Of a stretch of 64,000 nt of DNA, positions 35,584 through 43,722 are shown piece after piece. Location of the stretch: contig NZ_CP082923.1 in the NCBI RefSeq assembly GCF_019931575.1, positions 2,976,001-3,040,000 on the forward strand. The letters run 5' to 3'. Each line of letters begins with the position of its first letter. Positions within the stretch are counted from its first letter, which is position 1. The position numbers were made by a program, and so were the translations under genes. Below the pieces are notes generated by a model. It worked only from the letters and a program-made list of their open reading frames with translations, made no database searches and was not told where the DNA came from. The stretch comes from Caulobacter segnis (GTDB taxonomy: Bacteria > Pseudomonadota > Alphaproteobacteria > Caulobacterales > Caulobacteraceae).

Positions 35584-38535
35584 CTAGAAGGTGTAGCGGA
35601 AGCCGGCGAAGAACTCGCGGCCCGTCTCGTGGTAGAACGACACCAGCTGGCTGCTGTCATAGTACTGGTCCTGGACCTCGTTGGTCAGGTTCACGGCCTC
35701 GAAGGTGAAGGCCAGGTTCTTGTTCAGGGTGTAGGTCAGCGAGGCGTCGAAATTCAGCGTCGCCTTGGTGCCTTCCACGTCCGAACCGTTGCGGCCCGGA
35801 ATCTGCGTCAGGTACTTGCTGCGATAGGCGGCCGAGACGCGGCTGCTGATCTTCTTGTTCTCGAAGTAGATCGTAGCGTTGTAGCTGTTCTTCGACAGGT
35901 TGGTCAGCGGGCCGACGGCCGCCACCGCGCCCGTCGACGACAGGTAGGTCACCTCCGACGTCACGTGGGTGTAGTTGCCCAGGAAGCCGAACTTGTCGAA
36001 CGGCGCCGGCAGGAAGGTGAACGGCTGCTGGTAGTTGATCTCGAAGCCCTTCAGCGGACCGCCCGGCGTGTTGACCGAGGTGCTGAACTGCCAGACCGGC
36101 AGGCCCGGCGCGCAGCCCGGGGTGCTGCCGCAAGCCGCGACCGCGGCGCTGTCCGGCAGGTTGAAGGGGTTCTTGTCGAAGGTCGACAGCGGCGACGTGT
36201 AGCTCTGAACGAAGGTCGAGATGTCCTTGTAGAAATACGCGAACGACAGCAGCGCGCCCGGCTGGAAGTACCATTCGATGGCCGCGTCGGCGGTCTTGGC
36301 GCGGTACGGATCCAGGAACGGATTGCCCGAGGTCACGGTCTTGTTGCTGCCCGTGCCGATATTCACGCCGGGCGTCAGCGACCCCAGGTTCGGACGCGAC
36401 ATCACCTTGGCGGCGCCGAAGCGCAGCAGCAGGTCCTCGGTCGGCTCGACGACCACGTTCATGGCCGGCAGGACGTCGGTGTACGAGCGCGTGGCGGTCG
36501 TGGCCGAGATCGTCTGGTAGTTCACGCCGCTGACGGTCGAGGGCACCACGCCATAGCCGAGCGCCTTCTGGCGGGTCTTGACGTAGCGGACGCCCAGGTC
36601 GCCGCGCACCGGCACGCCGAACGCGTCGAACTTGAAGTCGCCCTGGACGTAGCCCGTCGTGTCCCACTCGTCGATCGAGTAGTTGCTGCCCAGGCTGGGC
36701 TCCCGGCCCAGGTTGTAGATGCCGCAACCGGCGGTGAAGCACGAGTTGCCGAACGGGCTGGTCCACACCGTGCCCGGCGTCGTAGTGACCGTCTTGCCGT
36801 AGTTGACGTCGTCCATGTGCAGCATGGAAATCGCCTTGCTCAGGTCCGGCGTGATCCACGAGGTCACGTTGCCGGCCGGCAGGCTCAGGCTCGAGAAGTC
36901 GATCGTCTGAGCATAGGATGAACGCGGGATGGCCTTCAGCTCGGCCGACGAGATCGGGTTGATATTGGCCGTCGTGCCGTTCGAGCGGGCGAAGGCGGTG
37001 CTGTCGGTGCCGTAGGCCTTATACGACAGGCCGCCCTTGAGCTTCAGGTTGTCACTGAAGTCATAGGCGACGTCGAACTGGGCGGTCTTGTAGCTGTTGT
37101 CGACGAAGCCCTGGACCATGCGGATCTCGGCCAGGGTCCAGGCGTCGGCGTTGGTGGTGTCGCCGGTGCCGTACTTGATGACCGGATAGGCGTCGCCGCC
37201 GCTATAGTCCCAGCTGTAGCCCTGGACATTGTACTGGTCCCACTGGACCGTGTTCTGCACGGGGTTCGAGAAGGTGGACTTCGAGAAGCCCAGCACGCCC
37301 TTGACCTTCAGCTTGTCGGTGAACTCGTGCTCGCCCGACAGGGTGAACTGGCGGAACTCGGTCTTCAGCTTGTCGAAGCGCTGTTCGGTCTTCAGGTCGA
37401 CGTTGTTCAGCGTCGCCTTGGTCATGACCGGGAAGTTCGAGCGCGGCGTGCTGATCGTGTAGTCGATCACGTCCACCTGGTTGATGCCGCACGAGGCCGG
37501 CGAGGTCGCCGTACAGGCGCCGGCCGTCTGGGGCGTGAAGGTCTCCAGGAAGTCCTCGTTCCGTTGGCCCTTGAACAAAGCGTACAGGCTGTCGAACGAG
37601 ACCGTGGTCTTGTCGTCCGGTTGCCATTGCAGCGACCCGGTCATGCCCAGACGGTCCTGCTTGTTGCGATACCAGTCGAAGCGCGGGATGCGCGGGTGAA
37701 CGGCGCCGTTGGCCTCGGCGCAGGCCGCGGCGTTGGTGGCGCAGGTCACGCCCTTCACGCTGCGGAAGCCCGGCGAAGTGGCCGTGCCGGTCTGCCAGCG
37801 CACAGTGCTGGCGCCCTCGTCCAGCAGGTCGCGCTTGGAATAGGCGATCGAGAACAGAGCCCCGATGGTGTCGTCGCGCCAGGTGTTCGAGATCAGGGCG
37901 GCCATGCGCGGCGAGGCCTTCTCGGCCTGGTCGTTGTAGCCCATCTTGCCCGACACCGCGAAGTTGAAGCCGCGCTTGTCGAACGGATGGGCGGTGTTCA
38001 GGTCGACGGTCGCGCCCAGCGAGCCTTCTTCCGTCTCGGCCGAGGCGGTCTTCTGCACGGTGATGCGGTTGAAGAGGTCCGAAGCGAAAACGTTGAAGTC
38101 GAACGAGCGGCTGCGGTTGGTGCCGCCCGAGGCGTCGGTGCCGCCCGAGGTGGTCAGCGCCTCCATGCCGTTGATGCGCACGCGGGTGAACTGGGCGCCC
38201 AGGCCGCGCACCGAGATCTGACGGCCTTCGCCGGCGTCACGCGAAATGGCGACGCCCGGAATGCGTTGGATGGATTCCGAGAGGTTCAGGTCCGGGAACT
38301 TGGCCATGTCCTCGGCGTAGATCGCGTCGACCGCGGCGGCCGAGGAGCGCTTGACGTTCAGCGCCTGCGCCAGGCTGTTGCGGAAGCCGGTGACCACCAC
38401 CGCCTCGACGGTGTCGTCGCTGGCCGGCGGCGCGGCCTGCTGGGCGCTGGCGGCGCCGGCGGCCATGACCGAAGCCAGGGCGGCCGCTCCGCAGAGCAGG
38501 CGGGCGCGCAGACGTACCTTTTCCGATGAAGTCAT
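35584..38535 (-). CDS. TonB-dependent receptor, Xanthomonas/Caulobacter class (pectin-linked)
   Basis: The 983-residue receptor starts with a signal peptide (residues 1-32, ending ASAQ) and a TonB-box-like VEAVVVTGFR. The plug of this class shows FPDLNLSESIQRIPGVAISR, GEGRQISVRGLG and ARINGMEAL-type elements, and the protein ends in the barrel-closing aromatic residue after REFFAGFRY. Receptors of this type import oligosaccharides. Placement directly before a pectin methylesterase and under a LacI-type operator suggests oligogalacturonide uptake (inference). GGGAGGG precedes the ATG. It is related to the receptor at 59973, especially in the plug. Confidence 0.92.
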   Translation of the reverse strand: MTSSEKVRLRARLLCGAAALASVMAAGAASAQQAAPPASDDTVEAVVVTGFRNSLAQALNVKRSSAAAVDAIYAEDMAKFPDLNLSESIQRIPGVAISRDAGEGRQISVRGLGAQFTRVRINGMEALTTSGGTDASGGTNRSRSFDFNVFASDLFNRITVQKTASAETEEGSLGATVDLNTAHPFDKRGFNFAVSGKMGYNDQAEKASPRMAALISNTWRDDTIGALFSIAYSKRDLLDEGASTVRWQTGTATSPGFRSVKGVTCATNAAACAEANGAVHPRIPRFDWYRNKQDRLGMTGSLQWQPDDKTTVSFDSLYALFKGQRNEDFLETFTPQTAGACTATSPASCGINQVDVIDYTISTPRSNFPVMTKATLNNVDLKTEQRFDKLKTEFRQFTLSGEHEFTDKLKVKGVLGFSKSTFSNPVQNTVQWDQYNVQGYSWDYSGGDAYPVIKYGTGDTTNADAWTLAEIRMVQGFVDNSYKTAQFDVAYDFSDNLKLKGGLSYKAYGTDSTAFARSNGTTANINPISSAELKAIPRSSYAQTIDFSSLSLPAGNVTSWITPDLSKAISMLHMDDVNYGKTVTTTPGTVWTSPFGNSCFTAGCGIYNLGREPSLGSNYSIDEWDTTGYVQGDFKFDAFGVPVRGDLGVRYVKTRQKALGYGVVPSTVSGVNYQTISATTATRSYTDVLPAMNVVVEPTEDLLLRFGAAKVMSRPNLGSLTPGVNIGTGSNKTVTSGNPFLDPYRAKTADAAIEWYFQPGALLSFAYFYKDISTFVQSYTSPLSTFDKNPFNLPDSAAVAACGSTPGCAPGLPVWQFSTSVNTPGGPLKGFEINYQQPFTFLPAPFDKFGFLGNYTHVTSEVTYLSSTGAVAAVGPLTNLSKNSYNATIYFENKKISSRVSAAYRSKYLTQIPGRNGSDVEGTKATLNFDASLTYTLNKNLAFTFEAVNLTNEVQDQYYDSSQLVSFYHETGREFFAGFRYTF

Positions 38536-38564
38536 TCTTGTTCCCTCCCAGGACGGCGCTCTTA

Positions 38565-38578
38565 TGACACCGGTATCA
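38565..38578. promoter_or_regulatory. LacI-family-type operator
   Basis: TGACACCGGTATCA is a near-perfect 14-bp palindrome with the central CG typical of LacI/GalR operators. It lies about 30-43 bp upstream of the receptor start codon, where a repressor would block transcription or promoter clearance. No LacI-family gene is in the window. Confidence 0.6.
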
Positions 38579-38637
38579 ATTGCTCACATGCTGCGATTGC
38601 TTTCCATTTTTTGCAAGTCACTGTTCATGGGGCGTGC

Positions 38638-38669
38638 TGTCGCAATCATCGGCGAAAGCCGTTGCGACA
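38638..38669. promoter_or_regulatory. Long-spaced inverted repeat TGTCGCAA-N16-TTGCGACA
   Basis: Two perfect 8-bp arms 24 bp apart (start to start) lie 100-135 bp upstream of the TonB receptor start. The spacing could suit a regulator on one DNA face or a stem-loop. Function is inferred from symmetry only. Confidence 0.35.
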
Positions 38670-38840
38670 AGGGGCTCAACGGCAAAAAGCGGAACGAATA
38701 CGCGGCTCAAGCCGCAATTGGGCTATCGCGCCATGGGCGAAGGCGCGGTCGCTTTTTCAACCCCTCCTTGCCGGAATGCGGCGCCTTTTTGTCCGAGCTG
38801 CGTTTCCGAGTCGACGCATTCAGCGTGATCGCAGGGTGTG

Positions 38841-39188
38841 ATGCGCAGGTTTCGGTTCGAGGTCGTCTCGCCTGAACACTTCCCCGATCCGGAAGGCGCG
38901 CTGCTGCGCAACCTCGACGAAGCCCGGCGCGAGGCCCTGAGATTGGGCGCAGCCCTCGTCCGCGACTATCCCGAAGCGTTCGCCAAGCCGGGCCCATGGC
39001 TGATGACTATTCTGGACGAGGCAGGCCATGTCCTGGCCGAAGTCGACCTAGGGCCGAGGACGCGATCGTCCCTTCACATCGTTGGCGCGCAGCCGCCCCC
39101 GCTCCAGTCGGACGATCGCCTTGGGCCTTGGGCCTTCGACAGCGGCCAGCTTTATCTGCGCCAGCGACCGGGCAAGAAGGACCGATAG
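38841..39188 (+). CDS. DUF6894-like small protein
   Basis: This 115-residue protein shows the pattern of the DUF6894 family: a short N-terminal beta strand (RRFRFEVV), D-x-EG, then N-LDEARREALRLGAAL and later WLMTILDEAGHVLAEVDLG. Such small proteins are abundant in Rhizobiales and Caulobacterales and have no known function. GTG at 38838 is an alternative start directly before the ATG. Its last 141 bases overlap the 3' end of the convergent MarR gene. The conserved part lies outside the overlap, so the gene is plausible even if its exact end matters little. Confidence 0.6.
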   Translation: MRRFRFEVVSPEHFPDPEGALLRNLDEARREALRLGAALVRDYPEAFAKPGPWLMTILDEAGHVLAEVDLGPRTRSSLHIVGAQPPPLQSDDRLGPWAFDSGQLYLRQRPGKKDR

Positions 39189-39593
39189 CGCGTCCAGATC
39201 CTGGCGCGAGAACCCCGCGAACACGCTCTCGTGTGTCGGTCCCAGGCTGGCCAAGACCGCTTCCACCAGGACCTTGCCGTCAGGCGTCAGATCGACGACC
39301 ACCAGGCGGCGATCCTCGGCCGGCGTCCGGCGCTCGACATGGCCGGCGGCGACGAGGCCATCGATGGTGCGGGTCAGGGTGGTCCGGTCGGCGCCGATCG
39401 CGGCCGCCAGACCGGTCATCGACGACAGGCCTTCCTTGTAGAGGGCGTCGAGCACCAGCCATTGCCCGAAGACGATCCCGTGTCGGCTCAACCGATCGCC
39501 GACCAGCAGGCGGCGGGCCTGTTCGGTTTGGAAGAGCAGTCGGTTCAGGTCGTCGATATCAAGCGGCAAAAGTCGGTTCCGGCGTCTGGACAA
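39048..39593 (-). CDS. MarR-family transcriptional regulator
   Basis: The ~181-residue protein has a MarR winged helix: FGQWLVLDALYKEGLSSMTGLAAAIGADRTTLTRTIDGLVAAGHVERR, with the DRR wing, near residues 42-100. It ends with a charged tail that is longer than usual and overlaps the DUF6894 gene on the other strand. The start appears to be TTG at 39593; another TTG at codon 9 is possible, and no strong ribosome site decides. Target genes are not evident. A nearby inverted repeat (39640-39694) could be an operator. Confidence 0.8.
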   Translation of the reverse strand: MSRRRNRLLPLDIDDLNRLLFQTEQARRLLVGDRLSRHGIVFGQWLVLDALYKEGLSSMTGLAAAIGADRTTLTRTIDGLVAAGHVERRTPAEDRRLVVVDLTPDGKVLVEAVLASLGPTHESVFAGFSRQDLDALSVLLARSLAQIKLAAVEGPRPKAIVRLERGRLRANDVKGRSRPRP

Positions 39594-39639
39594 GCTTTCA
39601 ACGCAGAAGCCGGGCTTTCAGATGACGACGTTCCGTCAG

Positions 39640-39694
39640 TTTCTCAACCAAGTTGCAAGGGCGCCATAAAGGAAGCCCCGCCGCGGTTGAGAAA
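39640..39694. repeat. Inverted repeat TTTCTCAACC-N35-GGTTGAGAAA
   Basis: Two perfect 10-bp arms flank 35 bases between the MarR start and the stop of the small ORF at 39702. It could form a stem-loop at the end of the small transcript, or be two opposed binding sites for the MarR protein. Confidence 0.4.
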
Positions 39695-39701
39695 TCGCCG
39701 A

Positions 39702-39812
39702 TCAGCCGTGGATGATGCTCCAGCCCACCACCGCGATCACCAGCCAACCCACCAACAGGCTTCCGGCGAAGTTCCGGATCAGCCACTCCCGTGTCTTGTG
39801 CAACGCCAACAT
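39702..39812 (-). CDS. Possible 36-residue single-pass membrane protein
   Basis: This short frame reads a basic N-terminus (HKTREWLIRN, residues 5-14), then a continuous hydrophobic segment (about residues 15-34), ending IIHG-stop. GAGGGG lies about seven bases before the ATG. The charge pattern, ribosome site and compact length are those of a small inner-membrane protein. I do not recognise a family. Without comparison to relatives it remains a candidate. Confidence 0.45.
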   Translation of the reverse strand: MLALHKTREWLIRNFAGSLLVGWLVIAVVGWSIIHG

Positions 39813-40136
39813 GCAACACCCCTCAACGCACCTGAACGTACGCTGCCTAGTGATTCTATCCACAGGCAAGCAATCTTGATCCTCGCGAACGAGATGCTCG
39901 CAACGCTGTTATGTATTCGATCACACACCAGTCCAAATTAACCATCGATTAAGAATTTAGATAAGTCTGAAATCCGACTTTATCCGAAGCTTAAGCACAG
40001 TAATTCCTCGCACTAAACAGTATTTTTGACAATTAAAACAAAATTAAATGCGATAACCTGCCGCATTACACTCAATCGCCGCCCCGGATACCAATTAACC
40101 GTGTCGATTTTGGCATGCGAACTTGAGGGGGCGTCA
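39813..40136. other. AT-rich intergenic region upstream of the virB operon
   Basis: About 39840-40080 is strikingly AT-rich compared with the surrounding GC-rich DNA. It contains several T- and A-tracts and a TTGACA at 40026-40031, a possible -35 box with no well-spaced -10. It precedes the VirB1 gene (GTG at 40137) and is the probable promoter and silencing region of the secretion cluster. No gene is supported here. Confidence 0.5.
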
Positions 40137-40760
40137 GTGACGTTTGATACCGCCCGCCAGGCCACGCGACTGGCGCTCGTCGCCATCGGCTGCCTGCTGG
40201 CGACGCCGGTCGCCGCCCAGGTGCTGGAGATCGGCGCCGATGGCGCGGTGACGCGCTTCGACGGTCCCTCGATCTTCACGCAGGACGGCGCGCGGGCGAT
40301 CGCCCCCGCCCCGCAACCGCTTCAACGCGACATGGCGCCGGGCGTTGAGGCCGTGCGCCGACAGATCTCGACCACCGCCACCGCCTACGCCCTCGATCCC
40401 GGACTGGTCGACGCCGTGGCCTGGCGCGAAAGCCGTTTCCGCCCGCAGGCCCAGTCGACCAAGGGCGCCATCGGGATCATGCAGTTGATGCCCGGCACGG
40501 CTCGCGACCTGGGCGTCGATCCTCGGGACCCCGCCCAGAACATCCGCGGCGGGACGATGTATCTGCGACGCATGCTGTCGGAGTTCGGCGGCGACGTCCG
40601 CCTGGCCCTGGCCGCCTACAACGCCGGCCCCGCCGCCGTCCGCAAGCACGGCGGCGTGCCGCCCTATGCCGAAACCCAAGCCTACGTGACCTCGATCCTC
40701 GGCCGCATGGCCGCGACCGGGTCCGCCCTCGCCGCCCCCGCCCTCGGAGCCTCCCAGTGA
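40137..40760 (+). CDS. virB1: Lytic transglycosylase, VirB1-like
   Basis: This ~207-residue protein has a signal peptide (residues ~10-26, ending VAAQ) and an SLT domain: the catalytic Glu in [22 protein letters not shown], and [10 protein letters not shown] near residue 160. It opens peptidoglycan for assembly of the secretion apparatus. The frame can start at 40026, but GTG at 40137 has GAGGGGG close upstream and puts the signal peptide at the N-terminus. First gene of the virB operon. Confidence 0.87.
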   Translation: MTFDTARQATRLALVAIGCLLATPVAAQVLEIGADGAVTRFDGPSIFTQDGARAIAPAPQPLQRDMAPGVEAVRRQISTTATAYALDPGLVDAVAWRESRFRPQAQSTKGAIGIMQLMPGTARDLGVDPRDPAQNIRGGTMYLRRMLSEFGGDVRLALAAYNAGPAAVRKHGGVPPYAETQAYVTSILGRMAATGSALAAPALGASQ

Positions 40761-41068
40761 TGCGTAAGCCCCTTCTGGCCCTCGCGGCCGCCCTCGCCTC
40801 CGCCGCCACCCAGGCCCACGCCCAGGCCGTCCAGGCCGATCCACAGGGCTCCAGCGCCTTGCTGGCCGGCGTGACCTGGCTGCAGGGCACCCTGATGGGC
40901 AATGTCGCCACCGCCGTGGCGGTCATGGCCGTGGCCGCCGTCGGCTTCTTGATGCTGACCGGCCGCCTGAACTGGCGCTACGGCGCCACGGTCATCCTGG
41001 GCTGCTTCATCCTGTTTGGGGCCACGACGATCGTCAGCGGCATCCGCGTCGCCGCCGGAGCCGCCTGA
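40760..41068 (+). CDS. virB2: VirB2-like pilin
   Basis: The 102-residue protein has a signal peptide (cleaved near AHAQ, residues ~18-22) and two hydrophobic helices (about 43-65 and 72-97) with a short charged loop (GRLNWRYG), the normal plan of VirB2/TrbC major pilins. The ATG at 40760 overlaps the VirB1 stop (TGATG); a GTG one codon earlier is possible. It should form the T4SS pilus. Confidence 0.87.
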   Translation: MRKPLLALAAALASAATQAHAQAVQADPQGSSALLAGVTWLQGTLMGNVATAVAVMAVAAVGFLMLTGRLNWRYGATVILGCFILFGATTIVSGIRVAAGAA

Positions 41069-41071
41069 GCC

Positions 41072-41359
41072 ATGGTCGCCCCGCTGGATCGCGACGTGGT
41101 GTTCGGCGCCTTGACCCGCCCGCAGATGTTCGCGGGGGTCACCTACAGCTACTTCGTGATCAACGGCGTGGTCACCGCCGAGCTCTTCCTGATCACCAAG
41201 TCGTTCTGGGCCATCGCCGCCGCCCTGGTGATCCACGCGATCGGCTACGCGGCCTGCCTGCGCGAACCCCGCATCTTCGATCTCTGGCTGACCAAGGTCA
41301 GCCGCTGTCCCCGCGTACCCAATTTCCGAGCCTGGCGATGCAACAGCTACAGCGCCTGA
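41072..41359 (+). CDS. virB3: VirB3-like inner membrane protein
   Basis: The 95-residue protein has the VirB3 pattern: an N-terminal FGALTRPQMFAGVTYSYF, one or two membrane helices and the REPRIFDLW ending. It works with VirB4 in pilus assembly. It starts three bases after virB2 and its 3' end overlaps virB4 by 22 bases. Confidence 0.87.
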   Translation: MVAPLDRDVVFGALTRPQMFAGVTYSYFVINGVVTAELFLITKSFWAIAAALVIHAIGYAACLREPRIFDLWLTKVSRCPRVPNFRAWRCNSYSA

Positions 41360-43722
41360 ACCCGCGCCCAAAAGCGAGCAAGGAGCAGACGGCCGGCAAG
41401 CGCCTGCCCTATGCCCGCCACCTGGACGACGTCACGCTGGAGACGCGCGATGGCCTGCTGATGCAGGTCATCCACCTGGCCGGCCTGCCGTTCGAGACGG
41501 CCGACAGCGAGGAGCTGAACTACCGCAAGGCCGTGCGCGACGTGATGCTGCGCGGCCTGGCCTCCTCGCGCTTCGCCATCTACCACCACATCGTCCGCCG
41601 CCAGGTCGACGCCACGACGCAAGGCGCCTTCGGCGACCCCTTCAGCGCCCGGCTGGACGCGACCTGGAGCGAGCGCCTCGCCGCCCGCAAGCTCTACGTC
41701 AACGACCTGTTCCTGACGATCGTCCGCCGCCCGCTGCAGGGCCATGGCGGCGTCATCGACGGCCTCCTGCGCGCTCTCAAGGGGACCGGCAAGGCCGAGG
41801 TCGCCGCCCTCCAGGCCGCCGACCGCCGCGAGCTGGACAGCGCCCGTGACAGCCTGATCTCGGCCCTCGCCCCCTACGGTGCGCGGGTCTTGGGCGCCTA
41901 TGACGGCGCGGCTGGCCGCTGCTCCGAACCGTTGGAATTTCTGTCCTGCCTCTACAACGGCGAGATGCGGCCGGTGCTGGTCCCGCAGGGCGACGCCGGA
42001 GAGTACCTGCCCTATCGCCGCGCCAGTTTCGGCCTGGAGACGCTGGAGCTGTCGCGCGCCGGCGCCCTGGCGCGCGGCTTCGGCGCCATGGTCTCGATCA
42101 AGGACTATCCGGCCCAGACCACGCCCGGGATGCTGGACGACCTGCTGCGCCTGCCGTGCGAGATGGTCGTCACCCAGAGCTTCGGGTTCGTCGACCGCCA
42201 GCCGACCCTGGAGCGCATGAACCTCGCCTTGCGCCGCATGAAGGCCGCCGACGATGACGGCCTCAGCCTGCGCGCCGACCTGACCCGCGCCAAGGACGAC
42301 GTCGTCTCGGGCCGCGCCGCCTTCGGCGAGCATCACCTGACCGTGCTGGTGCGCGGCGAGAGCCTCGAAAGCCTCGACCGCTCGACCGCCGAGGCGATGT
42401 CGGCCTTCACCGAGATGGGCGCCATAGCGGTGCGCGAGGACATCAATCTGGAGCCCGCCTTCTGGGCCCAGTTCCCGGGCAACTTCAAGGACATCGCCCG
42501 GAAAGCTCTGATCTCGACCGCCAACTTCGCCGGCTTCGCCAGCGGCCACAACTTCCCGGTCGGCCAGGCCGAGAACAACCACTGGGGCCACGCCGTGACC
42601 CTGCTGGAGACCACCTCGGCCGGCCCCTATCACTTCAATTTCCACAAGGGCGATCTGGGCAACTTCACGGTCATCGGCCCATCGGGCTCGGGCAAGACCG
42701 TGGTGCTGAACTTCCTGCTGGCCCAGGCCCGCAAATACAGCCCGCGCATCGTCTTCTTCGACAAGGATCGCGGCGCGGAGATCTTCCTGCGCGCCATCGG
42801 CGGCCGCTACGAGACCCTGCGTCCGGGCCAGCCGACCGGCTTCAACCCACTGGCCCTGCCCGACAGCGCCGCCAACCGCCGCTTCCTGACCGAGTGGGTC
42901 GCCAGGCTGGTCGCCGTCCCTGGCGAGCCCCTGTCGGCCGACGACGCCGCGCGGATCAAGGACGCCGTCGACGCCAGCTACGACCAGGTCCACGCCCTGC
43001 GCCGCCTGCGCTGGTTCGCCGAACTGTTCCGAGGCGCGCGCCGTCCCGACGCCGCCGATCTGGCCGCGCGTCTGGCTCCCTGGCACGGCGCGGGCGAGCA
43101 CGCCTGGCTGTTCGACAACGAAGCCGACGGCTTGGACCTGGATCAGCCGACCCTGGGCTTCGACATGACCCAGCTGCTGGACGATCCGGTCCTGCGCACC
43201 CCGGCCATGATGTACCTGTTCCACCGGGTGGAGCAGCGCCTGGACGGCCATCCGACCCTGATCGTCATCGACGAGGGCTGGAAGGCCCTGGACGACGACG
43301 TCTTCGTCGCACGCATCCGCGACTGGGAGAAGACCCTGCGCAAGCGCAACGGCGTGGTCGGCTTCGCCACCCAGAGCGCCCAGGACGCGCTGGAGAGCCG
43401 CATCGCCAGCGCCATCATCGAGCAGGCCGCGACCCAGATCTTCATGGCCAACCCCAAGGCGCAGGCGAAGGACTACTGCGAGGGCTTCGGCCTGACCCAG
43501 CACGAGTTCGAGCTGGTCAAGACCCTGCCCGACACGTCGCGCTGCTTCCTGATCAAGCACGGAACCGACAGCGTCGTGGCCCGCCTGAACCTGGCCGGCT
43601 CGCCCGAGCTGCTGACCGTGCTGTCGGGCCGCGAGACCACCGTCCGCAAGCTGGACGCCCTGCGCGAACAGCTGGGCGACGACCCATCCAGCTGGATGGA
43701 GAAGCTGGTGAGGGCCGCATGA
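41338..43722 (+). CDS. virB4: VirB4 ATPase
   Basis: The 794-residue ATPase has Walker A GPSGSGKT (447-454), Walker B with Asp645/Glu646 (LIVIDEGWK) and the QSAQDAL / EQAATQIFM sensor region of VirB4/CagE proteins. It is the main energy source for type IV secretion pilus and substrate transfer. The ATG at 41338 lies inside the end of virB3, so translation is coupled. The stop overlaps the next start (ATGA). The full family length is present. Confidence 0.94.
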   Translation: MQQLQRLNPRPKASKEQTAGKRLPYARHLDDVTLETRDGLLMQVIHLAGLPFETADSEELNYRKAVRDVMLRGLASSRFAIYHHIVRRQVDATTQGAFGDPFSARLDATWSERLAARKLYVNDLFLTIVRRPLQGHGGVIDGLLRALKGTGKAEVAALQAADRRELDSARDSLISALAPYGARVLGAYDGAAGRCSEPLEFLSCLYNGEMRPVLVPQGDAGEYLPYRRASFGLETLELSRAGALARGFGAMVSIKDYPAQTTPGMLDDLLRLPCEMVVTQSFGFVDRQPTLERMNLALRRMKAADDDGLSLRADLTRAKDDVVSGRAAFGEHHLTVLVRGESLESLDRSTAEAMSAFTEMGAIAVREDINLEPAFWAQFPGNFKDIARKALISTANFAGFASGHNFPVGQAENNHWGHAVTLLETTSAGPYHFNFHKGDLGNFTVIGPSGSGKTVVLNFLLAQARKYSPRIVFFDKDRGAEIFLRAIGGRYETLRPGQPTGFNPLALPDSAANRRFLTEWVARLVAVPGEPLSADDAARIKDAVDASYDQVHALRRLRWFAELFRGARRPDAADLAARLAPWHGAGEHAWLFDNEADGLDLDQPTLGFDMTQLLDDPVLRTPAMMYLFHRVEQRLDGHPTLIVIDEGWKALDDDVFVARIRDWEKTLRKRNGVVGFATQSAQDALESRIASAIIEQAATQIFMANPKAQAKDYCEGFGLTQHEFELVKTLPDTSRCFLIKHGTDSVVARLNLAGSPELLTVLSGRETTVRKLDALREQLGDDPSSWMEKLVRAA

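Larger units (their letters stand above)
38536..38840. other. 305-bp intergenic region upstream of the pectin-linked receptor
   Basis: The region carries a LacI-type operator (38565-38578) and a long-spaced inverted repeat (38638-38669), described separately. A short A/T-rich patch near 38600-38616 (TTGCAA on the minus strand) could be part of a promoter. The small reading frames across it have no ribosome sites or recognisable content. Confidence 0.5.

Noticed and set aside
39598-39819. 73-codon minus-strand frame upstream of MarR
   Set aside because: It has no ribosome site or recognisable content. The overlapping 36-codon frame at 39702-39812 is better supported.
40026-40136. Longer N-terminus for VirB1 starting at 40026
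   Set aside because: It would place the signal peptide internally and use AT-rich non-coding-like sequence. GTG at 40137 has a good ribosome site.
41347-43560. 737-codon minus-strand frame opposite virB4
   Set aside because: virB4 has Walker A and B motifs and coupled neighbours. The antisense frame has only shadow composition.
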